A stretch of DNA of 64,000 nucleotides, from the NCBI RefSeq assembly GCF_016894445.1, contig NZ_CP056775.1, forward strand, positions 3,288,001 through 3,352,000. The letters are read 5' to 3'. The translations under genes and the position numbers were made by a program. The notes beneath the pieces are model-generated. The model was not told the DNA's origin. It did not search any database and saw only the letters and a program-made list of their open reading frames with translations. Origin of the DNA: Dyadobacter sandarakinus. GTDB taxonomy: Bacteria; Bacteroidota; Bacteroidia; Cytophagales; Spirosomataceae. Positions 46,947 through 55,061 of the stretch are shown here, in pieces; positions within the stretch are counted from its first letter, which is position 1; the number at the start of each line of letters is the position of its first letter.

Positions 46947-48431
46947 TCAGGGTTCCGGAGTAACTTCCGGACCCTGATTTCTGAATTTCATGATCAGTTC
47001 GGTTTTCAGGTCAAAAAGGCTTTTTTCGAGTCCTACCGGGTAAGTATGCGGGTTAACGAACCGTTTGATACCCTTATGAAAATGTGCAAGCTGGTCCTGC
47101 ACCCTTTTCCGGGTATCATGGATGGAAGGAAGTGAATAAATCAGCTCTCCGTCAGCAAAAACAGGCACCAGCAAATCCTCATAATGCTGCGTTTCCGGAA
47201 AAGACCGGTTGCGGGTAAAATCATACGGATCAACCATCGTCGACTTGCCCACCAGCGGCGTTCCGATGTCGAAGATCATATCGGAAACAAAATCCTTTCC
47301 ATCGCGAAAGCGCCTTACCTGCTGGATTCCGGGTGTCGACACTTTGATCGCCTGTTCCGAAAGTTTGAGTTTATATGACCACCCGGCATTTTCATTGCGA
47401 ATGGCGGCGAGCTTGTACACGCCTCCCAGCGCCGGCTGGTCGTAGGCGGTGACCAACTTGGTACCCACACCCCAGACATCGATTCTGGCTCCCTGGTTTT
47501 TCAAACTTGCCATAATATGCTCATCCAGATCATTGCTGGCGACAATGCTGGTATTTTGAAAACCAGCTGCATCCAGCATCTTACGCGCCTCAATGCTGAG
47601 GTAGGCCAAGTCTCCCGAGTCGAGCCGTATACCGCCCAGCTCGTACCCGCGCTCCCGCAGCTTTTTACCCGTCTCAATCGCATGCTGAACTCCTGCAAGC
47701 GAGTCGTAGGTATCCACCAGTAAAGTTACATTATTGGGCAAATGCGCCGCGTACGTATCAAATGCTTCCTGCTCGGTGTCAAAAGACATGACCCAGCTGT
47801 GTGCGTGGGTACCTTTTACGGGAATGCCATACACTTTTCCTGCCAGGATGTTCGAGGTTGCATCAAACCCACCAATGTACGCAGCACGGCTGGCGGTTAC
47901 GCCTCCGTCCGGTCCCTGGGCACGCCTGAGCCCGAACTCGAGCAGCGTATCATCACCGGCAACTTGCCGCATGCGCGCAGCTTTGGTGGCAATGAGAGAT
48001 TGAAAGTTGACCAGATTGAGCAATGGTGTTTCCAGGAGCTGACATTGCAAAATAGGTCCCTGCACACGCAGCAGCGGCTGATTAGGAAATACCACGGTAC
48101 CTTCGGGCGTGGCATCAATGCTGCATTTCAGTTCCAGCTTTCTCAGGTACTCAAGAAATGCAGGGTCGAAAAGACGCTTTCCGTCGCTGCCCGTCATAGT
48201 GCCGACATAGGCAAGGTCCTCTTCATTGAACCGGTACTCGCGGATATAGTCGATAACACTATTAAGCCCGCAGGCTATCGTAAATCCACCCTGAAAAGGA
48301 TGCTTGCGGAAGTACAGGTTAAAAACAGCTTCCTGCTCGGCTTTGCCCGATTTCCAGTATCCATATGCCATGGTAAGTTGGTAAAGGTCTGTCAGCAGGC
48401 TCAGTGAAGTATCGTACAGTTGATTGATCAT
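46947..48431 (-). CDS. pncB: Nicotinate phosphoribosyltransferase
   Basis: A 494-residue enzyme that makes nicotinate mononucleotide from nicotinate and PRPP with ATP in the NAD salvage pathway. It begins MINQLYDTSLSLLTDLYQLT and has the conserved blocks EFGLRRAQGPDGG, GIPVKGTHAHSWVM, LLVDTYDSL and GIRLDSGDLAYLS. The final GVGTKLVTAYDQPALGGVYK is typical of the family. The length fits the long bacterial type. The stop codon lies in a hairpin shared with the convergent M16 gene. Confidence 0.96.
   Translation of the reverse strand: MINQLYDTSLSLLTDLYQLTMAYGYWKSGKAEQEAVFNLYFRKHPFQGGFTIACGLNSVIDYIREYRFNEEDLAYVGTMTGSDGKRLFDPAFLEYLRKLELKCSIDATPEGTVVFPNQPLLRVQGPILQCQLLETPLLNLVNFQSLIATKAARMRQVAGDDTLLEFGLRRAQGPDGGVTASRAAYIGGFDATSNILAGKVYGIPVKGTHAHSWVMSFDTEQEAFDTYAAHLPNNVTLLVDTYDSLAGVQHAIETGKKLRERGYELGGIRLDSGDLAYLSIEARKMLDAAGFQNTSIVASNDLDEHIMASLKNQGARIDVWGVGTKLVTAYDQPALGGVYKLAAIRNENAGWSYKLKLSEQAIKVSTPGIQQVRRFRDGKDFVSDMIFDIGTPLVGKSTMVDPYDFTRNRSFPETQHYEDLLVPVFADGELIYSLPSIHDTRKRVQDQLAHFHKGIKRFVNPHTYPVGLEKSLFDLKTELIMKFRNQGPEVTPEP
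46948..46976. terminator. Hairpin over the pncB stop, shared with the M16 gene
   Basis: Arms at 46948-46959 and 46966-46976 (CAGGGTTCCGGA and TCCGGACCCTG, one bulged T) form a GC-rich stem with a six-base loop. It begins six bases after the M16 stop at 46942. Because it lies in the last codons of pncB, the codons of pncB provide the hairpin for the opposite strand. The T-run that follows is short. Confidence 0.55.
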
Positions 48432-48588
48432 GGGGCTATTTTACTTTCAAAATTCTAATTAACCAAAATCCCGCGCCTGAGCAGAAGCAGGCCGGGAAAA
48501 CGCCTTGAATGAAAGGAATTACCATAACAATCATTCCCGCCAAAGTGCATTACACCCGAACGACCGGGTACCAGCATCGGTAAATAAA

Positions 48589-48616
48589 AAAGGCTGACCT
48601 TCGCAGATCAGCCTTT
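48589..48616 (-). terminator. Rho-independent terminator of glyS
   Basis: On the minus strand a 12-base stem (48616-48605 with 48600-48589, one G-U pair) closed by a GCGA tetraloop is followed by a TTT-rich run. It lies 22 bases after the glycyl-tRNA synthetase stop. Confidence 0.85.
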
Positions 48617-48637
48617 CCAATACCATTTTTATTATTT

Positions 48638-50122
48638 TCAAATTGCCTCCAAAATCCGCTCTATCGCAACCTGGTAGCCAATTTTCTCTTTAAGCTCACT
48701 GATAGCAACACGCTCCTGCTCCATGGAATCGCGGTGACGGATTGTGACAGTATCGTCTTCCATGGTCTGGTAATCCACTGCAATGCAGAAGGGCGTCCCA
48801 ATCAGATCCTGACGCGTATACCGTTTCCCGATTGCCGCTCCATCGTCATAAACGGTACGGAAAGAAGATTTCAGCGCATTCGCAATGCCTTCTGCTTTTT
48901 CGGCCAGACCATCTTTTTTAACCAATGGAAGTACCGCTGCCTTAAATGGCGCCAGTGCAGGGTGCAGTTTCAGGTAAGTACGCTCCTTTTGCGCTTCACC
49001 TTCACCCACCGTCTCTACCGTATAGGCATTGCAGAAAGCCGCGAGGAAAAGCCGGTCGGCTCCGACGGATGTTTCCAACACGTAAGGAATATAATTTCCG
49101 TAAGGCTTGCCATTTTCATCCAGATCTGAATCAAAATACTGCTGCTTTTTCTTTGATAGCTCCTGGTGATTGCGCAAGTCGAAATCGGTGCGGGAGTGGA
49201 TCCCTTCCATTTCGCGGAAGCCGAATGGAAACTGGAATTCGATATCTACGGCTGCATTTGCATAATGCGCTAACTTTTCGTGATCGTGAAATTTCAGCTT
49301 TTCGGCGGGCAGTCCGATGGCCTTGTGGAACTTCATACGCGCCTCTTTCCACTTTTCGTACCACTCCATTTCAGTACCGGGGCGAATGAAAAACTGCATT
49401 TCCATTTGTTCAAATTCCCGCATGCGGAAGGTAAACTGGCGCGCGACAATCTCGTTTCTGAATGCTTTCCCGATCTGGGCTATGCCAAAAGGAACCTTCA
49501 TCCTTCCGCTTTTCTGTACGTTCAGGAAATTGACGAATATCCCCTGGGCAGTTTCGGGACGCAGGTAAATGAGGTTGGACTCTTCGGCCACGGAACCTAC
49601 CTGTGTACTGAACATCAGGTTGAACTGGCGTACTTCCGTCCAGTTGGTTGTGCCGGACACCGGACATTTGATATTTTCTGCAATAATCAGCTCGCGCACG
49701 CCATTCAGATCCTCCGCGCTGAGCAGGCGGCCCATTTCAGCCAGCAATGCCTGTGCTTTTTCAGGCTGACCTTCGGCTTCATACTGCTCGGCTTTACCTT
49801 CCAGCAGCTGGTCGGCGCGGTAGCGCTTTTTGGAATCCTTATTGTCGATCATCGGGTCATTGAACCCGTCGACGTGGCCCGAGGCTTTCCAGGTAAGCGG
49901 GTGCATAAAGATGGCAGCATCAATCCCCACGATGTTGTCGTGCAGCTGCGTCATCGCTTTCCACCAGGCCGCTTTCAGGTTATTTTTCAGTTCGACGCCA
50001 TTCTGACCGTAGTCGTACACGGCTTGCAGACCGTCGTAAATTTCAGAGGAAGGAAATACAAAACCGTATTCTTTGGCATGTCCTACAATGTCTTGCAAGG
50101 AAGCAGCAGGTGTTTGGCTCAT
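48638..50122 (-). CDS. glyS: Glycyl-tRNA synthetase, single-chain eukaryote-like type
   Basis: A 494-residue class II synthetase that charges tRNA-Gly with glycine, homodimeric alpha2 type. It has the N-terminal region KEYGFVFPSSEIYDGLQAVYDYG, motif 1 region VYDYGQNGVELKNN, motif 2 (FRNEIVARQFTFRMREFEQME) and the motif-3 region LETSVGADRLFLAAF. An anticodon-binding domain ends the protein. It starts at the ATG at 50122 (MSQTPAASLQDIV). A perfect TAATTTTG -7 box lies at 50172-50179 on the minus strand, and the gene has its own terminator. Confidence 0.96.
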   Translation of the reverse strand: MSQTPAASLQDIVGHAKEYGFVFPSSEIYDGLQAVYDYGQNGVELKNNLKAAWWKAMTQLHDNIVGIDAAIFMHPLTWKASGHVDGFNDPMIDNKDSKKRYRADQLLEGKAEQYEAEGQPEKAQALLAEMGRLLSAEDLNGVRELIIAENIKCPVSGTTNWTEVRQFNLMFSTQVGSVAEESNLIYLRPETAQGIFVNFLNVQKSGRMKVPFGIAQIGKAFRNEIVARQFTFRMREFEQMEMQFFIRPGTEMEWYEKWKEARMKFHKAIGLPAEKLKFHDHEKLAHYANAAVDIEFQFPFGFREMEGIHSRTDFDLRNHQELSKKKQQYFDSDLDENGKPYGNYIPYVLETSVGADRLFLAAFCNAYTVETVGEGEAQKERTYLKLHPALAPFKAAVLPLVKKDGLAEKAEGIANALKSSFRTVYDDGAAIGKRYTRQDLIGTPFCIAVDYQTMEDDTVTIRHRDSMEQERVAISELKEKIGYQVAIERILEAI

Positions 50123-50171
50123 TATATTTTTAATCAAAAAAGAAAAAACGAACTTCTGTTATCAATGGGGG

Positions 50172-50179
50172 CAAAATTA
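50172..50179 (-). promoter_or_regulatory. -7 box of glyS
   Basis: The minus strand reads TAATTTTG, a perfect match to TAnnTTTG, 50 bases before the glyS start. A TTTTG or TTG at the ideal distance was not found, so the assignment rests on the -7 box alone. Confidence 0.35.
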
Positions 50180-50411
50180 GGGATTTTGACGGCAATGCGT
50201 CCGCTGGATGCCAAAATTTGCAGACATCCCCGAACTGGCTGCCCGGGTGCCTGCCGGCAGGCTGTACATGATGTCCGGTTATGGACAGCAAAGCGCTACA
50301 TCCAGCATCGTAACACATTGATATACAAGTAAAAATAAGCCTGGCACGTATGTTTTTACCAGTTACAGCGACATAACATTCCCAAACCTGACTTTTTTAG
50401 ACATCCTGTAT

Positions 50412-52805
50412 ATGCTGCTGAATTACCTGAAAATTGCTTTTCGCAACTTCCGCAAACAAAAGTTGTTCAGCGGTCTTAATGTACTCGGCCTGGGCATAGG
50501 GATGGCTGCGGTATGGCTGATGGTCCTCTACGTGGTCGATGAGCTGAGTTATGATAGGTTCCATGAAAAATCCGAACGTATTTACCGGATTGCGCATTCG
50601 GCCGGGTGGGATGGCGGCAGTTTCAGGGTTGCAGTGACCTCGGCTCCATTTGCGCCGGCAATCCGGAATGACTACCCCGAAGTGGAAAAAACCGTCCGGA
50701 TCAATGCCGAAGGCGGCGGGCTGGTGACGGCAGGCGAAAAGAAGATTGAGGCAAATGACATTTACTTCACCGATCCTTCTGTTTTTGACGTCTTTACATT
50801 TCCTTTTTTATACGGAGACAAAAAGACCGCCCTCAATCAGCCGCAGCAGATAGTACTCACCCGCACACTGGCCGAAAAGTTGTTTGGTGATGCCTCCCGC
50901 GCGCTGGGCCAGACTGTCTTTTTCAGCAACCACTTTCCCAACAAGGTATCGGGCGTGATCGCGGATGTACCCGCTAACTCGCATCTGAATTTCAGCGCAC
51001 TCCGGTCACTGCCCACAAACTACACCGCAGGCTGGCAGCAGTTTGAATTATATACCTACCTGCTGTTAAAAGAGGGTACCGATGCCGGGAAGTTTGAAAA
51101 GAAACTACAGGGCTTTTTTCCAAAGTACCTGAAAGACAAGCTGGGCGATATCAAATACAGCATGGAACTGCAGCCGCTGACCTCCATTCACCTGCATTCC
51201 CATTACGACTACGAAATCGGCCCGAACGGAAACATCAATACCATTTACGTCTTTTCAGTCATCGCAGCCCTGATCCTGATCATTGCGTGTATCAACTATG
51301 TGAACCTGTACACTGCGCACTCCCTCAAACGTATCCGCGAAGTGGGTGTACGTAAAGCGGTGGGTTCGAGGCGCTCGCAGCTGGTCGGCCAGTTCCTGAC
51401 TGAGTCCCTGGTGATGACTGTACTGGCCGGGCTGGCCGGCTTTGTACTGGTAGTGGTTGCCCTGCCGTTTTTTAACCAGCTTGCCGAAAAATCGCTGACG
51501 ATCGAGTACCGCAACACTGCGGTATCTGCATGCATTGCTGCCTCATTTGTAATGCTGATTGGTCTGATAAGCGGCTTCTACCCGGCTGCCCTATTCTCGG
51601 GCTACCGGCCTGTGATTGCATTAAAAGGACAAACCGGCAACCAGGCCGGCAACATGGGCTTCCGCAAGTCGCTTGTCGTTTTTCAGTTTGCAGCCACCGT
51701 GGTGATGATTGCCTGTGCAGGCATCGTGTACCGGCAGATGCATTATGTGAACCATAAAGATCTGGGCTTCAACAAAGAACAGGTACTCATTTTTCACATC
51801 GATAAGGACGAAGTGCGGACGCGCGTGAAGGCACTGAAAGAGCAGCTTATGCAAAACCCGCATATTGCCGGGGCAGCAGCGTCGAGCAATCCTTTGGGAA
51901 CCAACAGTATAGGCTCGGGCGGCATGTTTATCGAAAAGGAAAACGGCGAAATGCCCACATTTACGCAGGTAATCCAGAAATATGCGGTGGACCATGATTA
52001 CCTGAAAACCATGCAGATCGGACTCGTACAGGGAAGGAATTTTTATGCAAACTCCCGCGCAGATATGACGGGCTCCGTGCTGGTGAATGAATCGTTCGTC
52101 AAAAAACAGGGCTGGAAAACGGCATTGGGCAAAAAGGTGCGCTTTTTTTCAGGCAACGAAGGTCAGACGCGGGAAGCCAGGGTAATTGGGGTGGTGCACG
52201 ACTTTCATACGTATTCACTGCAGCATAAGATTGAGCCGCTGGCATTGATCATGCCTGAGCCGGCCGATCAGGACAACATATACGTTCGTGTCAATCCGGG
52301 AAATACCAGGGAAGCACTCGCAGCTATTGAAGGTATTTACAAAACGTTTGATCCTGAGGCCAGGCTTGACTTTCATTTTCTGGACGAAAGTTTTGCCCGG
52401 CAGTACCGGGCCGAGGAGCGGCAGGGAAATGTACTGCTGACCTTCGCGGTGCTGGCTGTGGTCATTGCTTGTCTGGGTTTGTTTGGTCTGGCTGCTTTTA
52501 CGGCAGAATCGCGTACCAAGGAGATTGGTGTCAGGAAAGTATTGGGTGCCAGCGTGCAGAGCGTGGTATTGCTGCTATCCAAAGACTTTATCGTGCTTGT
52601 ACTTGCAGCCATTGTAATTGGCACGCCGGTGGCTGTTTACGCCATGCAGGAGTGGCTTAAAAACTTCGAATATCGTGAGACACTGGCCTGGTGGGTGTTT
52701 GCCTCAGCGGGCTTGCTGGCCATCATCATTGCCCTGGCTACCGTGAGCTTCCATGCATTGAAAACTGCATTGCAAAATCCGGTGGATAGTTTGCGGTCAG
52801 AATGA
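50412..52805 (+). CDS. MacB/FtsX-type ABC transporter permease
   Basis: A 797-residue membrane protein with the layout of the large FtsX-type permeases: an N-terminal helix (VLGLGIGMAAVWLMVLYVV), an extracytoplasmic MacB_PCD-like domain (about 40-260) and three helices around 285-400 with the block EVGVRKAVGSRRSQLVGQFLTE. A second periplasmic domain and three final helices follow, with the duplicate block EIGVRKVLGASVQSVVLLL. The two blocks are the ends of the duplicated FtsX cores. It lacks an ATPase domain; the nearest MacB-type ATPase is 4 kb away on the plus strand. These proteins act in export or signalling; the substrate is unknown. Confidence 0.93.
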   Translation: MLLNYLKIAFRNFRKQKLFSGLNVLGLGIGMAAVWLMVLYVVDELSYDRFHEKSERIYRIAHSAGWDGGSFRVAVTSAPFAPAIRNDYPEVEKTVRINAEGGGLVTAGEKKIEANDIYFTDPSVFDVFTFPFLYGDKKTALNQPQQIVLTRTLAEKLFGDASRALGQTVFFSNHFPNKVSGVIADVPANSHLNFSALRSLPTNYTAGWQQFELYTYLLLKEGTDAGKFEKKLQGFFPKYLKDKLGDIKYSMELQPLTSIHLHSHYDYEIGPNGNINTIYVFSVIAALILIIACINYVNLYTAHSLKRIREVGVRKAVGSRRSQLVGQFLTESLVMTVLAGLAGFVLVVVALPFFNQLAEKSLTIEYRNTAVSACIAASFVMLIGLISGFYPAALFSGYRPVIALKGQTGNQAGNMGFRKSLVVFQFAATVVMIACAGIVYRQMHYVNHKDLGFNKEQVLIFHIDKDEVRTRVKALKEQLMQNPHIAGAAASSNPLGTNSIGSGGMFIEKENGEMPTFTQVIQKYAVDHDYLKTMQIGLVQGRNFYANSRADMTGSVLVNESFVKKQGWKTALGKKVRFFSGNEGQTREARVIGVVHDFHTYSLQHKIEPLALIMPEPADQDNIYVRVNPGNTREALAAIEGIYKTFDPEARLDFHFLDESFARQYRAEERQGNVLLTFAVLAVVIACLGLFGLAAFTAESRTKEIGVRKVLGASVQSVVLLLSKDFIVLVLAAIVIGTPVAVYAMQEWLKNFEYRETLAWWVFASAGLLAIIIALATVSFHALKTALQNPVDSLRSE

Positions 52806-52808
52806 CGA

Positions 52809-53151
52809 TTAAGGCCTTAAAATCTCGAACAGGAAGAGATTCTCATCATCGGCAAATGCTTGTATGGCTTCAAATCTATGCAGCAGTATTTCCGCAATCC
52901 GGATTGTAGAAGCATTTCCAATGCGCAGCCAAATCAATTTTGGCGGCGGGCCCCATTACATTTAACAACCTGACAAAATCATCGTCACAAGTAATAACTG
53001 CATTAAAAGCATTTTCACGTCCAAACATGAAAATGGCCTGATCATCAGCATTGATCAGGCCAAAATCACAGATATGGTAAATTTCAGGATATGCTGGAAG
53101 TAAAAGAGGAATAATGCGGTAGGATATATTTTGATCAACGAGAAGCTTCAT
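52809..53151 (-). pseudogene. DUF5615 PIN-like toxin gene, broken by a one-base insertion
   Basis: The open frame from 53151 ends at 52876 after 91 codons. It starts well (MKLLVDQNISYRIIPLLL, then HICDFGLINADDQAIFMFG and VITCDDDFVRLLNVMG), as in DUF5615 proteins, but ends in an unrelated tail. Reading the next frame from about 52934 restores the typical end: IWLRIGNASTIRIAEILL, then HRFEAIQAFADDENLFLFEIL and a stop at 52809. The shift is explained by one extra base (about 52935, minus-strand G in AAAATTGATTTGG). Acidic residues of the PIN-like core are kept. Either the toxin is inactivated or the base is a sequencing error. The partner antitoxin gene overlaps its start by four bases. Confidence 0.8.
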
Positions 53152-53378
53152 GCTGCAACATCATACAGCGTTCTTTTCTGCTGATTTGCTGAAAATTCCA
53201 GTGCAACCAAAACATCCTCTTTGGTCAGTTCTGGAAAGTCAAGTACGATATCGTCAACAGACATACCAGAAGCCAGCCACCTCAGCACATCTTCAACCGT
53301 AATACGCATCCCACGAATGCAGGGCTTACCGCTCCGCTTTCCGTCTTCAATGGTAATCACACTTTTATAGATATACAT
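53148..53378 (-). CDS. DUF433 antitoxin-type protein
   Basis: A 76-residue protein of the DUF433 family: ITIEDGKRSGKPCIRGMRIT, then VEDVLRWLASGMSVDDIV and LDFPELTKEDVLVAL. The family is predicted to neutralise DUF5615 toxins. The four-base overlap with the following DUF5615 gene (53148-53151) supports that pair. The toxin gene is frameshifted, but this gene is intact. A TATTTTTG box lies on the minus strand at 53397-53404, about 19 bases upstream of the start. Confidence 0.9.
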   Translation of the reverse strand: MYIYKSVITIEDGKRSGKPCIRGMRITVEDVLRWLASGMSVDDIVLDFPELTKEDVLVALEFSANQQKRTLYDVAA

Positions 53379-53557
53379 AGTAGCTGCTGGTTTTTACAAA
53401 AATAACTATTTACAACAAAACTTTCCGCAGATCACATTCAGTTCACATCGCCATTTGTATTGACGTTATAAATGGGTCTTCTTAATCAAGTCCAATCTTG
53501 TAAAGTTTGTAACCATAGCTACTGATACCTTAGTTAAAGGACAGTATCAAAGGCAGG

Positions 53558-53995
53558 TTATGGATTTCCGTTTGTAATGATGTTAATGAATGATTTGCTT
53601 TTTACAAGCAGGCTGTCTTTGCTTTGTAGATCTTCACTTGAATAAAGGTCATTGAATGTAATCTTCTCGGATACTAACCTGGCCAGTACTCCTTCGTCAA
53701 CGTTCATAAACTGGTTCCCCCATCCACTACCCGGATCTCCGCAAACGGTCAGCAATTTCAGGGAAGGCGAAAAACTCAGGATAAATCTGCTATGCTTTGA
53801 GATGACCTCGTAATACCCCCTATCCTTTTTACTGGTAAGATAATGCTCATAAAGCCTCGATACCGCTTCCCGACGATGACCTTCAATGTCTTTACCATTC
53901 AAGTATAAGGTAGCGACTTCCGGATTCTGCGGTTCTTTGCAGGTGATCAGGAAAGTGATAAATAGAGCAACCAGCAGCAGGCTGAGCTTCTTCAT
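53558..53995 (-). CDS. Lipoprotein of unknown function
   Basis: A 145-residue lipoprotein (MKKLSLLLVALFITFLITC, Cys19); the frame is open 13 codons further but the ATG at 53995 starts a proper signal peptide. The mature part is alpha/beta-like, with SRLYEHYLTSKKDRGYY, LSFSPSLKLLTVCG and DPGSGWGNQFM. I know no family. The gene stands between two toxin-antitoxin-type modules, is AT-rich and could belong to the same accessory segment. Confidence 0.65.
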   Translation of the reverse strand: MKKLSLLLVALFITFLITCKEPQNPEVATLYLNGKDIEGHRREAVSRLYEHYLTSKKDRGYYEVISKHSRFILSFSPSLKLLTVCGDPGSGWGNQFMNVDEGVLARLVSEKITFNDLYSSEDLQSKDSLLVKSKSFINIITNGNP

Positions 53996-54357
53996 AACAA
54001 TGTATTTACCAAAGAGACTTTTAACCATCGGCATTATAAATCTACATGAGCCAGGGATTGTAACTGACCATACAGGATTATCATCCTTCTGACTTCAATC
54101 CGGAGGTGGATTTGCTCAAATGTATTTTCGAATTCGGATATATTGGAAGGGTGCAGTACTCCAATTAGTGGCCGACGGTACAGCAATATTCTGCGGATAA
54201 AATTGATGAGTTTCGATGAAAGAAGGTAAAAAACTTACTACCTCGTGCCACAAAAGAGGACAGTCCACACCAGAGATAAGGTGTGAATTAACCAATGCAG
54301 GTTTGAAAATATGCAGGAGCGAAATAAGGTGATTTCTGGCCGGGCGACCTTCTCAGC
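53996..54357. other. 362-base region with possible gene remnants
   Basis: No intact gene fits here. On the minus strand an open stretch of about 80 codons between stops (about 54117-54350) has no ATG start, and on the plus strand a short stretch reads like a fragment (FNPEVDLLKCIFEFGYIGRV). Neither has a family that I can name. A small stem (CACACC and GGTGTG, about 54267-54287) is not followed by T's. I take it as degraded accessory DNA, with low confidence. Confidence 0.3.
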
Positions 54358-54777
54358 TTAGCTGCTTATTTGGCTGAGTAAAGCTATAAACTCTTCCAGC
54401 TTTAATACTTTCAGTTTTGGAAAGTCCAGTAACCCAAATATGTCAAAATCTTTGTCATTACTAATCAAATAGTCGCATCCACAACTGATAGCCAGGTCCG
54501 CAAATTTGTTGTCATCCGGATCTCCGGTTATCAGGTTCCAGCGAAAAGCAGGCTCTGCAAAAACAACGTTGCCGGCTATCGCAAGTTGATGCAATACTAA
54601 ATGTGCAGTTTTGGAAGAATATGTGGCCGAGAGAATCTCTTCATACTCAAAAAGGATCTCATTACTGACATACCATTGAAACTTCCCACCGATAAAGCCG
54701 AGGTATAACTGGTAAAATGGACTTTTGGGTGGAATTGAGGCGCGTAAACAATTAGTATCAACAACTACGCGAATCAT
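54358..54777 (-). CDS. PIN-domain toxin, COG1569-like
   Basis: A 139-residue PIN-domain protein of the type annotated as putative toxin of a PIN-family TA system. The acidic positions are Asp7 in VVVDTNCLRA, Glu44-47 in FEYEEILS, Asp89 and Asp94 in GDPDDNKFADLA and Asp108-110 in ISNDKDFD. All are intact, so RNase activity is possible. Its start overlaps the stop of the preceding gene by four bases (ATGA), the usual toxin-antitoxin arrangement. AT-rich compared with dnaX or glyS, it may have been acquired by transfer. Confidence 0.88.
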   Translation of the reverse strand: MIRVVVDTNCLRASIPPKSPFYQLYLGFIGGKFQWYVSNEILFEYEEILSATYSSKTAHLVLHQLAIAGNVVFAEPAFRWNLITGDPDDNKFADLAISCGCDYLISNDKDFDIFGLLDFPKLKVLKLEEFIALLSQISS

Positions 54778-55019
54778 TTGACAGCAAACTGATCGTCTGA
54801 AAGCATTTTACGATAGTCCTCTGTTGAATACTGTTTGTGTTTTTCAACTTCGCTGAGTTCCGATTTTAACGCTTTGTCAAAATAGTCCAGAAGCATGCTG
54901 CGTACTTCAAGCGTTTCATGCTCAGTAATTCCCTGATTAAATAACCTGAGAATACTGATCTGGATATCAGTTAACGTTTCCGGCTGAGGGGTTTTGCCTT
55001 GGATCGGTAGCATGTGCAT
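54774..55019 (-). CDS. Probable antitoxin of the PIN-family toxin
   Basis: An 81-residue protein (MHMLPIQGKTPQPETLTDIQ onward; an ATG at 55013 is also possible). It is acidic and helical, with a segment ISILRLFNQGITEHETLEVR and a tail ending in DYRKMLSDDQFAVK. It has no signature known to me. It precedes the toxin and overlaps it by four bases, so it is probably the antitoxin and the autoregulator. The ORF could begin as far as 55046, but the ATG at 55019 lies at a good distance from a TATTTTTG box at 55044-55051. Confidence 0.75.
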   Translation of the reverse strand: MHMLPIQGKTPQPETLTDIQISILRLFNQGITEHETLEVRSMLLDYFDKALKSELSEVEKHKQYSTEDYRKMLSDDQFAVK

Positions 55020-55043
55020 GATTTGATGTTGGTTGTACCTGAT

Positions 55044-55051
55044 CAAAAATA
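55044..55051 (-). promoter_or_regulatory. -7 box of the PIN toxin-antitoxin operon
   Basis: The minus strand reads TATTTTTG, a perfect TAnnTTTG box 25-32 bases before the ATG at 55019. Bases upstream are inside the end of the MFS gene and no TTTG is at the ideal distance. Confidence 0.35.
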
Positions 55052-55061
55052 AACATTTTTC

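Noticed and set aside
52876..52940. Natural short C-terminus of the DUF5615 protein
   Set aside because: The tail in that frame is unlike the family, while the neighbouring frame continues with the typical end over 40 codons to a stop.
54243..54300. The stretch with GAGGACAGTCC and a CACACC/GGTGTG stem, looking like the start of an RNase P RNA
   Set aside because: The rest of the conserved RNase P core (P4 partner, AGAnnA and GGTnAG-type loops) is missing and the region is only about 120 bases long before the PIN gene.
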